A stretch of DNA of 64,000 nucleotides from Entonaema liquescens (lineage: Eukaryota > Ascomycota > Sordariomycetes > Xylariales > Xylariaceae): contig CADCSX010000012.1 of the NCBI GenBank assembly GCA_902805475.1, positions 1,364,001 through 1,428,000 of the forward strand, given 5' to 3'. Position 1 is the stretch's first letter. Every line of letters begins with the position of its first letter. Shown here one piece after another: positions 1 through 12,200 of the stretch. The notes below the pieces were generated by a model that saw nothing but the letters and a program-made list of their open reading frames with translations, searched no databases and was not told the DNA's origin. The translations under genes and the position numbers were made by a program.

Positions 1-302
1 AGCGGCCTAACACATAACCTTAGCGCAATATACACACGGTAAGTACGTATTGTAGCTAACTTTAAGACTCGGTTATGTAAGCTTCAATGGAGTCATCATG
101 AGTAAGTCAAAGTAGGTACCTAACTAAGAAGTTCGAGTGAATATATTGGCTCTTGTCGGCCGATAAGATTACATAATCTCACGACTTGAATAGAAAAGAA
201 AAAAAAAAAAAAAAAACTTCTTTCAAGATATTAGTACTGTTCCACGCGAAATATCGATACGGTCTTATTATAATGTAATTGATCTTATCTAGATCTACCT
301 CT
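1..302. other. Intergenic sequence upstream of the carrier gene
   Basis: No gene is seen here. The stretch holds an A-rich tract near 196-216 and the TAGGTACCTA palindrome at 113-122. It presumably contains the promoter of the carrier gene that starts at 303. Confidence 0.6.
113..122. promoter_or_regulatory. TAGGTACCTA palindrome upstream of the carrier gene
   Basis: This is a 10-bp perfect palindrome, 181 bp before the ATG at 303. Versions of the same motif sit at similar distances before other genes in the window. A regulatory role is inferred from position only. Confidence 0.35.
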
Positions 303-1310
303 ATGCCACAGAATCATGCGGGTCTCTCTCCCGCCTTCGTTGAGACCATCGCCGGTCTGTCCGCGGGATCCATAGCCACGCTCGTCGTCCACCCCCTCGA
401 CATCGTCAAGACCCGGATGCAGAGTAGGGTACCTCCCATCATACTCTATTTTATTCTATGATCACATACTAAAATCCACCTTATAGTTTATCAGCGCACA
501 GCGGCGACTTCTCATCAGCCTCTCACCACCGTGTCGTTGATCCGTTCCCTGACGCAGACGCCACATCCCGTAGCGTCTCTCTATCGAGGTCTCGCGCCTA
601 ATCTCCTTGGAAATGCCTCTAGTTGGGCTTCCTTTTTCTTCTTCAAGGCCCGGGCCGAGCGCGCCATTCTAGCCTTGAAGACCTCTCCAGATGCCTCGCT
701 TGCGCCACGAGACTACTTCGTATCTTCGGGTCTGGCCGGTCTCATCACCCAGGTTTTGACGAACCCCATCTGGGTCCTGAAGACGCGCATGCTCTCATCT
801 GACAGGAGCGCTGCGGGTGCGTATCCGAGCATGCGGGCTGGAGCCGCTCACCTCTTACGTCACGAAGGCTGGAGGGGGTTCTATCGGGGTTTGGGTATCA
901 GCCTGTTCGGCGTAGCTCACGGGGCGGTGCAATTTGCCGTCTATGACCCAGTCAAAAGACTATACTTTGCGCGCCGCGGTCCTTTCTCAGCCTTTCGAGA
1001 ACCGGAGGACAGGGCGAGACAGAGAATGAGTACCGAGGCGACTCTCGTGATCTCCAGCATCGCCAAGTTAGTTGCCGGCGCAGTAACTTATCCCTACCAG
1101 GTCATTCGCAGCCGTCTGCAAAATTACGATGCTGATACAAGATTCGGAAGGGGTATCAAAGGTGTCGTAAGGAGAACATGGACGGAAGAAGGCTGGCGAG
1201 GTTTCTACCGTGGGATCATACCTGGTGTGGTAAGAGTCCTCCCTGCCACCTGGGTCACGTTCCTCGTATACGAAAACGTCAAATTCTACTTACCCCAGTG
1301 GACGACCTAG
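303..1310 (+). CDS. flx1: Mitochondrial FAD/folate carrier (SLC25 family, Flx1-like)
   Basis: This is a six-helix mitochondrial carrier of about 313 residues that should move FAD or folate across the inner mitochondrial membrane. The exons are 303-428 and 495-1310, joined in phase 0 by a 66-bp GTACCT...CAG intron. The three carrier signatures are visible: PLDIVKTR near residue 31, PIWVLKTR near 133 and PYQVIRSR near 242. The PIW form in the second repeat is typical of the FAD/folate/pyrimidine branch. The start is the ATG at 303; an upstream in-frame TTG at 279 is ignored. The gene is convergent with cbp80. Substrate choice (FAD, folate or both) is inferred from family resemblance. Confidence 0.88.
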
Positions 1311-1789
1311 CCAAGTTAGTTTTGGGGTTTCTTAAGGAGTCAACTCTTTGTGATGTTTGTGGAAACAAAAAGGCTTAACCTAAGAATACCCTCGGTCAAC
1401 CTCTTGTCTGTAAATTATACTAATATAACTTAAACAAGAAGTCTACTTCATATAATGATACGTCAAATTACCCTCTGTGGCAACATCTGAACGCTAGGTG
1501 ATAAAACAGGCCTAACAAATAGGCCGGGGGAATAGCAATATTACCGTACAATATCCACCGCCACGATGAACAATAGCAAGGGTTACGATAACTTGAAAGT
1601 ATTTTTTGATCATCATCTTGGATCACGTATTCACTGTAAGTGAGGTCAAGGCTTAAATAAATTAGGTATTCTAATTTTATACAGGACTAAGCACGAGAGC
1701 ACGGAAAAAAGCCACGAAGCCCACATATATTTTTGTCAATGCCAAATTCCCATGACCCCTAAACCCCATTATTGATCTTACACCTCATC
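1311..1789. other. Convergent 3' intergenic spacer
   Basis: AT-rich spacer between the ends of the carrier gene and cbp80. No coding, repeat or RNA signal was recognised. Confidence 0.6.
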
Positions 1790-4346
1790 TTATGAGACCA
1801 CCTTATGTTCTAGTAGGAAGGTCTCTTCGATGGCAGATCTTCGCCTGAATACTCTGAGCCACCTCTCACCCCAGCGTTTAATGACATCTTCTCCGCCGTC
1901 CGATACTACAGGGTCCATAATCTGGTCTTTGGTTCCCTGTGCCCAGCTGACCAAGGCGTCTTCCATATTCTTGAAGAGTTCACGCATATTGGCCACTTCC
2001 TCTTCGGTATTCTCGTTCGCACCGCTGCTGACAACCTGTCTTAGGCGGCTAGTTACTTTAACTACGGTATTAAACACTAGTTCGAAAACCCAAGATTTGC
2101 TGAGCGCTTGTCCGTATGGGCCTGCGCGGTCACCAGCCAATGCCCATTCAATAACGGCGTTAGGCGTAATAATGGAATAATTTAGTAGTTTTTCAACGAT
2201 GGTAATTGCAACACCCGGGTGAGCAGACCAGTAGGAAACGACTGCGGTAATGATCTGCGCTCTGGCCGCTTCCGAGGCAGCCCCAGAATCAAGAAGCCTG
2301 TCCTTTGTACGCTCGATACAGGCGAGCACGTGAGACAGCGACTTGGAACCCACCCAACAAACGGCTGTCATGAAAACATCCGTGCTAGAAACGAGAGGAT
2401 CAATAGCTTGATCAAGGGCAGCAGAGTGGATACGGTCGATAATAGGCTGTATCTCCTCATCTGGAGCCTTGCGCTTGAGGAGAGCCGCAATTTCTCTGCC
2501 TTCTGCAGCAAATGGAGTATCTAGATTCAAGATTAGTTACTTCTTGGAGGTAAACGGAGGGATATACTTACGGTCATCGTTAAACTTGAATTCCGGTGTA
2601 TCCTGCTCTTTTTCAGGCCCAATAAGGGCTTGGTAAGGCTCAGGGAGCGTGCCCTTGATCCGCTGGGCAAAACTCAGACGAATTTCCTTATCTAGGGCGC
2701 CGAGGATGAAAGCTTTACGGGGATGCATATCAGGCAGATTGACATCATCTACCCATTCTGTCCACTTCCACATGAAGCCGAAGTTACTAAGATGGTGGGT
2801 AAACCAATCTAAGAACCGGTAGCACAGCTCTATGTCCAGGCGGTGGGTATTTTGGTATGAATATCTAATGGCTCGGCCCAAACTGGGGGCAACTGCTGCT
2901 GGAGCAATCTTGCAAGCCTCGGTAAGGACGGCGTGGTAATATACTAGCTTGTGTTCTGGTGCGGGCAATGCAAATATTTGAGAGAACACAGCGTCGACTG
3001 CGACATCCTCCGGTTTCCACGTTGAGCGATCCCCTTCCACATCGCGAAGTCGATCAAACGGGGTTGCACGCTTGACAAATGTGCCAGGGGCAAAATAGCA
3101 GTCTACATCTATGAGAAATCGAGCCGTAACACCGCGGTTAAAGTCCAGGATGTTGATGGTATCGAGAAGTCCGTCCCTAATTAGTGACGACGCGATACTA
3201 CTAACAGGAGGAACAGATTCAATGTCTTGATTGACGTAGACCGAAAAGTATATCTCGGGGAAAAGGGGGCGAGGACCAGCGACGACTTTCTCCGGAATGG
3301 ATATGCTGGGTAAAGTATGTTTCTGTGCATTATCTAGCTTCTCTTGCTGTTCAATTTCTTCGGGTGGCATTTGCCATGGTCTGGGAAGACAAGAAAGCTC
3401 CCAACCATTCAGAGCCTCGGTTTGGAGTTGCTTCTGTAGGAGCCCAATTAGACTCATATTTGCGGTTGGACTCTCCGTTCCCTCCTCAGCATGATACGGG
3501 TCGATGAGTACTTGTAACGCATGCGGTTCAGAAGCAATAACGTCTGTCTTATCCATCAGCTCAGCAGCTTTTTGCTGCCACTGGGAAGGCGCAACTGCCA
3601 TAATATATGGTATCGTCAAAAGAATAATCTTGACAAGTTCCGTGCCGATAGTCTTTCAAGAATAATTAATATGGACGAACAGGATATGGGGAGGTTTAGT
3701 AATCTACTCACATCGTCAGAACTGGCAGTCTGAAGGTCGACAGCTCGACTAAAGAGTTCCTCAAGCAATGGGAACAAGCCGTCGCCTTCCAAGGAACTTT
3801 GGAGGCACGCCAGGAACTTTAGATATAGCTTCACATCGCGCCACTCGCCTACGCTAACCTTCTCCTCTGTGGCGGTAGCGACTCGGACCAGAAGATCGCC
3901 TAGTATTTCGGGTTTTAGCGAATTGGCGACGAGTACTACAGCTGCCACGAATGGAGTCTTTAGTGGCTGCTCAATAAGCATTTGTAGCACTAGATCTAAG
4001 AAGCTTGTGCGTAACACTTGATCTTCGTAGTTGTCCGCGAGGACATGGGCAATAGACTGGACTTCCTCGTGCCAACGTCGTAAAGGAGATTCGGCTAGGC
4101 CTAGGAGCTGCTTGCGTATACGAACGGGAAGCGGCGCGTCATAGCGACGTCGTTGTGGTTGGCGATCATAATCATCATCATCTAAATAGCTAGGTTAGTA
4201 TATGAGCTCTCTGGAAATGTTGCTAGGACCATGACGAGAGACTGGAACGATACTAATTCGAGCTACCAGTCTATTTCCGTACCTCTATAACGTCTTTTGC
4301 GATTATTATAGCCGCCAGCGGGCTGTCTGCGATCATGATCCGCCAT
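1790..4346 (-). CDS. cbc1: Nuclear cap-binding protein subunit 1 (CBP80)
   Basis: This is the large subunit of the nuclear cap-binding complex. It binds the m7G cap together with CBP20 and takes part in pre-mRNA splicing, export and decay. Four exons on the minus strand are inferred: 4283-4346, 3712-4181, 2572-3652 and 1790-2520, giving about 781 residues. The three introns are 101, 59 and 51 bp, all GT-AG. The N-terminus is basic with RKRR clusters, as expected for a nuclear protein. MIF4G-like helical repeats follow, including the stretch TIGTELVKIILLTIPYIMA that spans the third exon junction. The C-terminal part reads through the family's conserved helical region. The length agrees with fungal CBP80. 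The ATG at 4346 is the first in frame. Confidence 0.9.
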
Positions 4347-5790
4347 CTTATATTGATGGAAGAAATTGATGTGATTTGAAGATGGGATTCATAGAAATTG
4401 TGCTCAATGGGTGGTAGCACGGGTTGAAACTTGATGTTCTCCGTCCGTGATGGAAACACGCAACGCGCGAAAAGGGAGGCACGGGCCCATGTCATATCTT
4501 ATCACAATGCACCTGCTTGGCTTACGCGCTTATGTAATGACTAGCCAAATAGGTAAGAGGGACCTACCTATTGCGAACCTTATTAAATACCTCTTATGGA
4601 TTAAATATGTAATTACCATATTCATATGTTATGAGCAAACTTCCAAATCCAACGTTTGAAGTCTCAATGTGATTGATGGTTACCTTCTATTTAGCATATC
4701 GTCGTGCACAATCAGGAAGCGTAGCTTTTTGCTCTATTACGATGCTTATCTAAGTAGGTGCATACCGTACTTTTCTCATTAGGTACCTGTAGTTATAGCT
4801 TACTATCAATAGAACGCGTGGCTCATGTTACGCATAGGGGTCTTATTACAATGGTGGCGGAACTTAGAGGGGTCACAGTCATCGTGTAGCTTTACGCATC
4901 AAGTATGGTACGAAGTTGTGCCATCTGATCTTTCTCTTGGACAAGAGCTGTGTCTTCATCGCTGTGTGCCGCAACCGCAGTCGGTTTCTTTCCTTGACGT
5001 CTGAATAGAAGACCCGGTCCTCCTTTTTTTTTTTTTTTAGTAAACCATCTTCCCACTTCTTGACGCACATTAGAGTTCGTCTTGCAGGGAAGAAATGAAA
5101 AAGAAATCTTTTTTGAAGTCATGCCGAGTCTCCATAAACTTGTCCAGTCCCAATATGCCATTGCTGCCCTGGGCCGGCTTGCCGGTTTCAACATCATGTT
5201 CCATTTGTCGCCCTACCACCATTCCACTACCGCTCCACACACCCGCTACTCATAGAATAACACATACGCCATCATTCCCCCTTTAACTTGTGTAGAGAAT
5301 ATCTCAGAAGACCACGCGAGGGGGGTCCAGCCTCCTTGTGGTCGCCTACCACAAGGATAAAGCGAGTTATTGAACAAGACAAATAAAAGCAAATGCCGTC
5401 TCGGTCATGCATAGGAGAAGTCTAAGAACGTCCGGTGCGTGCCATCTTCCAGTCAGTGCGCCTAATTACTGAAGCAGTTGTCCCTTGTTGCTACAACCGA
5501 GATACTAGAACCGAGTAACAGAAGTCCTCGAGGGCTTATCAACACCTCGGAAACTTCCACAGCACACCAAACTTCTGGAGAACCCGTTCCTCCTAACTCA
5601 TACGTTGGGTTGTCCTCCCTTGAATGCACAGAGGTCGAGGAATCGCTATTGTCAATCCGGCGGGTTCAGTTAAACGTCGGTCCGACGAGTTTAAGCCATT
5701 ACAGGCTCAGCTAGAGAGTGAATGCTGTAGCGAAATCCTAGGCGACGATGCATACATACGTGAAACGAGAGCGTAAGCGGCGACCGTAAT
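4347..5790. other. Intergenic region between cbp80 and GSK3
   Basis: No gene could be supported. A minus-strand open stretch at 4892-5197 ends in a plausible charged tail, but it runs through a poly-T tract at 5022-5038. An overlapping minus frame at about 5070-5243 gives another short peptide. Together they could be a decayed or unrecognised small gene. A TTAGGTACCT motif lies at 4779-4788. Confidence 0.45.
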
Positions 5791-7279
5791 TCAGTCTAAC
5801 TTGGCCATCATTTCTGACTTCGCCATGGGTGTAAAATTATCTATATCGAGGCCGCGGGACGCTAAGATAGACTTCATGTGAGGCGGAACGAGCTTCTGGT
5901 TTAGCTGCGGCGCGATGGATAATTCTACGAAATGAGATTAATATTAGACCAAAAGGGTGTGAAGGGGCGGACTGGACTTGCCATGTCTTGAGAAGTCGAA
6001 TAGGTTTGGTAAATCCCTTAATTGACCGCTTGAGTGCCGGGAATCGGGCAGTTTCGTGTTAGGATCCCGAAGCTCGTCAAAGAAAGGATGTACCATGGCG
6101 TCGATGGCGCCCAGACGTTCCGTTGGTGTATATTCTAGCAGCCTTGCTATCAAGTCCAGAGCATTTGCGTCTGCCTTACGGAACACCTTACTGAACGGGT
6201 GAGGCTTGATCTGCGGGAATTTATGCTCCATGTAGTTCGGGTTCATAGTACGAATCTGCTCGCGAGTTGGAGTTCCCAACACCTTAATAATCTCCACCAA
6301 TTGATCGATACCGGATTCGCCGGGGAAAAGGGGCTGGCCCAGCATTAACTCTGCCATAACGCAGCCAGTCGACCAAACATCTGCAAAAGACGTAAGCCAC
6401 TATGGTCAAAATTTTAGATATCGGGGTGGGCAATTGCTTACCGATCTTGGTTGTGTAATTAGTGGCACCAAAGATGAGCTCGGGCGCTCGGTAATATCTA
6501 GAGCAAATGTATGAAACATTGGGCTCGTTCTCAACCAAGATTTTTGCACTTCCGAAATCGCACAGCTTTAGTATGCCAGTGTTCGGGTCCAGTAGCAGGT
6601 TTTGTGGTTTGATGTCACGGTGGCAGATTCCTTGAGAATGAATGTAGGCTAGGGCTCTGAAAAGCTGGTAGATATAGAGTTTGACTTCGAGAGTCGGCAT
6701 AGTCGACTTCATCTTGTTGAAGAAGCGTGAGGCTCGGTAAACAGTCTCAGGTACAAATTCCTGTACCAAATTTAGGTACACCTCGTCTTTCTGCACATAT
6801 TTTCAGTCAGCAACCCTACCTATTACGATGCCAAGTTTATATACTTACACGCTCTCCGTTGGAATAATAAAAGGCCTTTAGTTGTACGATATTGGGATGT
6901 CGAACAATTCGCATGATTTGGAGCTCACGATTCTGCGGCCAAGCGTTAGTATACGAGCGGGGTACGTATCCCACAATTCAACAATAAGACTGACCTTGAA
7001 TCTTTTATCCTGAAGAACACGTTTGATGGCGGCATCCTCGCCCGACGGGGAAAGCTTCGTCTGGAAGACGACGCCGAAGGAACCATTACCAACGATCTTA
7101 CACTGCGTATATTGCAGGTCTCTTGTCTCGCCGGTCACTCCATCCTGCACCTTTTCGCGGATGACCTCTGTCTTATATCTCAGCACCGCTCAAGACGCGT
7201 AATGCGTAGGAAAAAGTTAGTAGAGCTTACCTCCCATCCTAAGGGTATTGAAAGCCGCTGTTGGGCGGTTTTGCGCCAT
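5791..7279 (-). CDS. Glycogen synthase kinase 3 (GSK3/shaggy-type Ser/Thr kinase)
   Basis: This is a CMGC-group protein kinase of about 395 residues, a multifunctional regulator of glycogen metabolism, development and stress responses. Six exons are inferred: 7231-7279, 6995-7167, 6849-6932, 6442-6790, 5982-6380 and 5791-5924. Visible motifs are the glycine loop GNGSFGVV (43-50), the ATP-binding Lys65 in AAIKRV, HRDIKPQN with catalytic Asp161, DFG at 180-182 and the activation-loop tyrosine at 196 in VSYICSRYYRAPE. The last intron (5925-5981) needs a GC donor (GCAAGT) to join FDFSRH to the conserved ELSIAPQLN tail. Any GT donor there breaks the frame. The other introns are ordinary GT-AG. Length and motif spacing match fungal GSK3. 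Confidence 0.95.
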
Positions 7280-7996
7280 GGTTGAAGGCGGATCGAGTTC
7301 GGTCGCAAAATGGCACAATCCAGGGCGTCTCTCAAGCGTCAGCAGGAAGAGACGGGAGGCGGTTGACGCGCGGTTCGGAACGCCGTGTTGGGCGACAAAT
7401 CAATAGGCAATTGGGTCGGAGTGCTTCTCGATCGCAATTGACAGGTAATGAAGTAGTGGATCAATCGCTCGCTCTAATGGAGGAGGCGACGCTGAGTTGA
7501 AATGCCGGTCCAGTCCGATAACAGATGTGGCCCGGGTCCAGGACAGGTGAATGGTGTGCTGGCAGAAGACTACAAGTGCCCAACTGTCGGTGCAGAGAAA
7601 ATTTCCCTAAGATGCAACTATTTAGGACCTATGTGAATTCACGAAAATGGAAGGGTCTAGTATCGCGAGAGGGCGGAGGTTATGTTATGTAGGTAGGGAT
7701 TCTGGCGGGGTTGCAAATGGTCGAATGACGGAACGTGACTTGAAAGAAACTTTTAAGTGTCCACCGCAGCGAAGTACAATAGCTAAGGTCGAGCTACCTT
7801 AGGTATACCTTACTTCGAATAAGAATAGGACTAGGCAGGTTTGTAGTAGGGAAGGGGAACGGGGCCGGGGGGGCAGGTGAGATTTAGATGGGTTCGTAAA
7901 CAGGTAGGTAGTCGGGTAGACAGGTAGACAGGTAGATGGATAGATGGGTAGATGGGATAGATAAGTAAAAAGGAAGTAATTTCTCTTGTCAGTGTA

Positions 7997-8029
7997 ATGG
8001 TAATGGTAATGGTAATAATGGTAATGGGC
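7997..8029. repeat. GGTAAT/TGGTAA microsatellite
   Basis: Four to five imperfect copies of a GTAATG unit are seen directly. The repeat lies in the upstream region of GSK3. No function is implied. Confidence 0.7.
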
Positions 8030-9726
8030 ATCGATTTCTCTCACAGTTCCACAGTCGAACGTGGCCGGGAGACTGTATACCAGCAAGAAAGTGGACTCAC
8101 CTTGTGTGGGATGATGGCTTGTGAGAAAGACTCAGACTCGACTACCTTTCAGGTACGACTTGGTCGACTTGGTCGATTACTGCAAGCACTGCAATTAGTT
8201 CGCCGTATGAAGATGAGGCTAGCCATCAGATTGATGAAGAGGGGAATGCTATGAATGCTATGGATGATTGAGAAGCAAGTAAAAAAGAAACTTACAGGCT
8301 TCGCGAGTGGCGATGGGGGGGGCGCGCGGGAGGGTCGTTGGGAAAGGGAAGAAATACGTAGAGGTATGTAAGATGGTAGGTAAGGTAGACAGGTAGGTTA
8401 GGTGGGAGGTGGTGAACATTGAATGTGGGAAATGGTTGTGTTTGAATGGCTTAAACCAAGTGCAGGAGGAGGAGGGGTCGTCGCAACTGGATGGAAGGTA
8501 CTAAGGTACTTCGGTACGTCGTATCATAAGAGGGACTTGGACCGCCGCAGTCGGTATGTGGATACCTCATGTACATAGAGATATACATGCAGGTAGGTAG
8601 GTACCTTCCGTTAGCTTGGGTGCAACTTCAGTTGCTGATGGGCGCGAAATAAAAGAAAAGTCGCCGCGCAGATTCTATGGGGTCATTCTGGATTACGGCA
8701 TCTAGAGCAAGAAGGGTAAAAGTAGAAAAGTACATTCATTACCTGACGAATTAGCCAGCTCGTTTAGAATGCAAGGTAGGTACCTAATAAACGTTATTAG
8801 TCTATGTAGGTACCCTACGATTAGATGGCCTAGCCTAGCGTCGTCTTAATACAATATACGTCTTAATAGCAAAGTTGGGCAAACATACATGTATAACGAG
8901 GTATAACTATATGTACCTACGCAGTAAGGTATAAGTACCTACATTGCCTCACCTAACATTCATATTTAAATATATGTTAATTACTACCTACCAATTACCG
9001 CTTACGATTAAAGTATCAAGATTGAGGATTGGGGATTGGGACTACTGTAGGTATGTAACTAACGCAGGTAGACTTGAAATGCCAAATTCGACGTGCTTCA
9101 CTGTGTATGATATTATCCCGTTCGTCAGACTTTTGTATGATGTGGATTTTATATGACTACCTACCTACGTAGCTACTCAGGAAGTAGTGAATCCTTCAGC
9201 TTCGTTTCTGGTTGGAAACACTACTTGTACATGTATACACATAACTATACTATGTAATATAATATAATCCTTATCGACTTTTGCCAGGGTAGCGTATGTA
9301 TGTGTTGCTGCCGTATGCACAACACGGACTCTTTCTCCTGTCATAGCCTCAAACAACATACGTACTAGACCATTGCTTCTCAAGAAGATAGGTCCGGGTC
9401 TCGAGTCACTACATTTCAAACGCTGACCGGATTCCGTCGACTTGCTACCCTTGTGTAAGGTTCAATACATGTGTACCGGACCAGTTCTACCGTCCTGTAA
9501 GACGAGCATGCGTATCTCTTAAATTTCCCTTTCCACGTTCTAAGAGCCTGCTTTGTCGTCGCCGCTCGACAACTACGTCGCAAATAACCAAATATGGCCA
9601 AATGACCTGACGGAGGCGAAGAAAGAAGCAAGATTTCTTTGCGAACTTCTCTCTACACGTCAAAGCCTAGGGGACCGGTCTCTTTTCACTTAAGTTAATT
9701 ACCTCAGTAACCTACTACAAATGGTA

Positions 9727-9757
9727 CCTAGACTACCTAGACTACCTAGACTACCTA
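9727..9757. repeat. 9-bp tandem repeat CCTAGACTA
   Basis: About three and a half direct copies of a 9-bp unit are read in the sequence. It is a simple intergenic repeat. Confidence 0.75.
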
Positions 9758-10290
9758 ATCTGCTAGCCTAGCTGCTACACCTACAAAAACTAATTATTCA
9801 ATTCTTGGCAGACTCATACCTGCTTGTACTATGTACGTACATAGTATGCAAGAAGCCAGGGGTTAGAAAATTGGGGCTTGCTCATGTGGTCTGCTCAGAC
9901 TCTTAAGGCGGACAGTTAGGGCGCTAAACAAGACTCGGCAACCGAAGTAAGTACATACCTACATAGTAGAGTCGAAAAAAAAAAGGGAGACAGATGTCGA
10001 TTCTGCAGGGTCAGAAATGGGGTCCCTGAAATGTTCAACCAGCCAGCAACATTCTTAATAATCTTTCCTTCTATGGCTTCTACGGCCTACATGTCCACTA
10101 AGAGGGACCGACGATCTGGATAACTGGCTAGTATTCTATCACATGATGTTATTAGTTCCTCTTTTTTTTTCTCTCTCTCTCTCCTTACATATAAGCCATA
10201 ACAACCGAATTGTGAGGTAGGCTGGTACCGGTTAAGCATGTCGATACTTACGGATCACGGTTTGTAGATGTTAAGGACTTGTGAAGGTAT

Positions 10291-10314
10291 TACCTTATGT
10301 ATATACATAAGGTA
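10291..10314. repeat. Perfect 24-bp palindrome
   Basis: The sequence from 10291 to 10314 equals its own reverse complement over 24 bp; the half-site is TACCTTATGTAT. It could form a cruciform or bind a dimeric factor. No neighbouring gene suggests a role. Confidence 0.75.
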
Positions 10315-10892
10315 TACATGCTGACTTTGTGCTCTTTCCTAATGTTCTAATGTCTAATATTTATAACTTTAGGAAGGAAGCAACATTATCATTAGTTATT
10401 TTAGGTACATCATTAAGTACCAGGCGATGTGTCATCAAGCGTAGCTGTCCTCTAGGTAACCATTGAACAACCGCCGATTGTAGCACATATTCATTGGTGT
10501 AACTGGGCGTTGAAGTTACAGACTCACTCAATCATTGAAGTTCCACCATGACGAAGGCCGTTTCCAAATTGGCATTTTCAGAAAAAGAAGAAAAAAATCG
10601 GAAATATATTAGAGTCACTATACACTTTTTCCGGGTGTACGAAATCATCTAAACCATCTAATAATACACAATTATATGATAATTACCTGTATTATAAGGT
10701 GATGGTTTTTTTTTTTATGTTACTTTGCAAAAGAGATCCCCGGCTCACAACCCCTCGTCCTCCTTTTAATTCTCCTGGATCTCCCACAAATTCCTTGGTT
10801 TCCCAGCTTTTTGAATTCCTATTGCCCCGCACTTGGACTATCTTGGGATGCTTCCACAAAATCCACGCAGAAACCCCATACCCACCCACATC

Positions 10893-10904
10893 TTAGGTAC
10901 CTAA
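10893..10904. promoter_or_regulatory. TTAGGTACCTAA palindrome without a recognised gene
   Basis: This 12-bp palindrome is identical to ones found about 200 bp before Elp2, Pol12 and a secreted-protein gene. No gene was recognised within 300 bp on either side, so its relevance here is unknown. Confidence 0.3.
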
Positions 10905-12200
10905 CCTTTTTTTTTTTTTGTCTTTTTAGTTTACCCGTATTGAGCAGCAGCAGAATATAATTTCAATCCAATTTCCTCTCGATGGCATTGATATCACCTA
11001 ACTTAGATCTATGGTCCCAGTCAGTTATATCCAGAACAGATTTAACATGGCCTGAACGTAGCAATGTTGCCTGCTGCAAGCAGTGTCAACTTACATATTA
11101 ACAAGCTCGCTGGACGAATGAGAAGATCCCTGCTCACACAGCCCAATACATCATGAGACTTTTTGCTGCGAGACAACGTCAGAACCTAGGAGCTCTACTC
11201 TGCTTTTACATACTAGTGCCGGCCAATTGATCCGTCCGCTCCACCTGCATCGTGCTGTTGGCATATACGGTCCATCGTTTACCATTAAGCTTCCCCCTAG
11301 CTCTATGAACCCAAGCTTCCCGCCAGTGGCCGGTGAACAATTGGTCATAGCAGCGATGGGGTTTTGAGGGAAAAAAAAAAAAAAAAAAGTCGGATACATT
11401 TCGCAGTCTACCAACCCACAACCCACAGTCCACCAGCTGGTTGATGGGCGCCGCCAGGAACAAGACCAACCAACCGCGTGGACTGGTCGAACTGGCCTGC
11501 AACGCACATGTCGCACTTAGCAGCAGTACGTACATACATACATACATCTCCATACCTACAAGTCCCCAGTGGGGAAGTGGACATCAGTGTGGACATGCAA
11601 GAAGACACACGACAAGGCCTGGTCTGTGGAATTCCAGGGCCAGGGTGGGCTCCTAACTCTGGATACCCTTACAATTGGGAGGTCATGAGACCTTCAATTC
11701 GGAGCTAACCACAAACTTTGAAATTTAAGTTGTGCGGAAGACTCCTCCGTCTCCTGGAGGTAGCCGACGGGCGAGTCAATGAACAATCGGCGTCATAGGT
11801 GCCCTATTCTAACCTTGGACCCGTCTAGTCCCCTTGTCTTCCCTTGTCGTCCCCTGTCGTTCTTTGTCCTGGCACGACCTCCTGCTACCAATCAACGTTC
11901 GTCACACACCCCTTACCCAGCTGCAAGTCACCAAGATTGAAGAACATCGCCTGCGGATAAGGATAGAAAACATCATCAACTTCGATATTCCTCGCCGCCG
12001 CGATATTCCATGTCTTTTGCCAAGCTTGAAGCGTGGCCGTAAATTATAAACCAGGCCTATTTCCCGGGAGCCTCAGAGGGTTTTTAGATACAAAGCCCCG
12101 ACGCCAATGTCAAGTTGAGGCGAATTTGGCCGTAACATCTGCACGATCCATCTACATATTACCCGAGGCCTAGATCCATCTACTGATACCATCGTCATAA

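Larger units (their letters stand above)
7280..12200. other. Gene-poor region, part 1, with simple repeats
   Basis: No gene was recognised. The part next to GSK3 should hold its promoter. Degenerate GGTA/GACAGGTA tetranucleotide repeats lie at about 7865-7970 and a (GGTAAT)n run at 7997-8029. A 9-bp tandem repeat (CCTAGACTA) lies at 9727-9757 and TAGGTACC motifs near 8600, 8780 and 8805. Short open frames occur on both strands and look random. A TTAGGTACCTAA palindrome at 10893-10904 has no recognised gene beside it. Confidence 0.55.
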
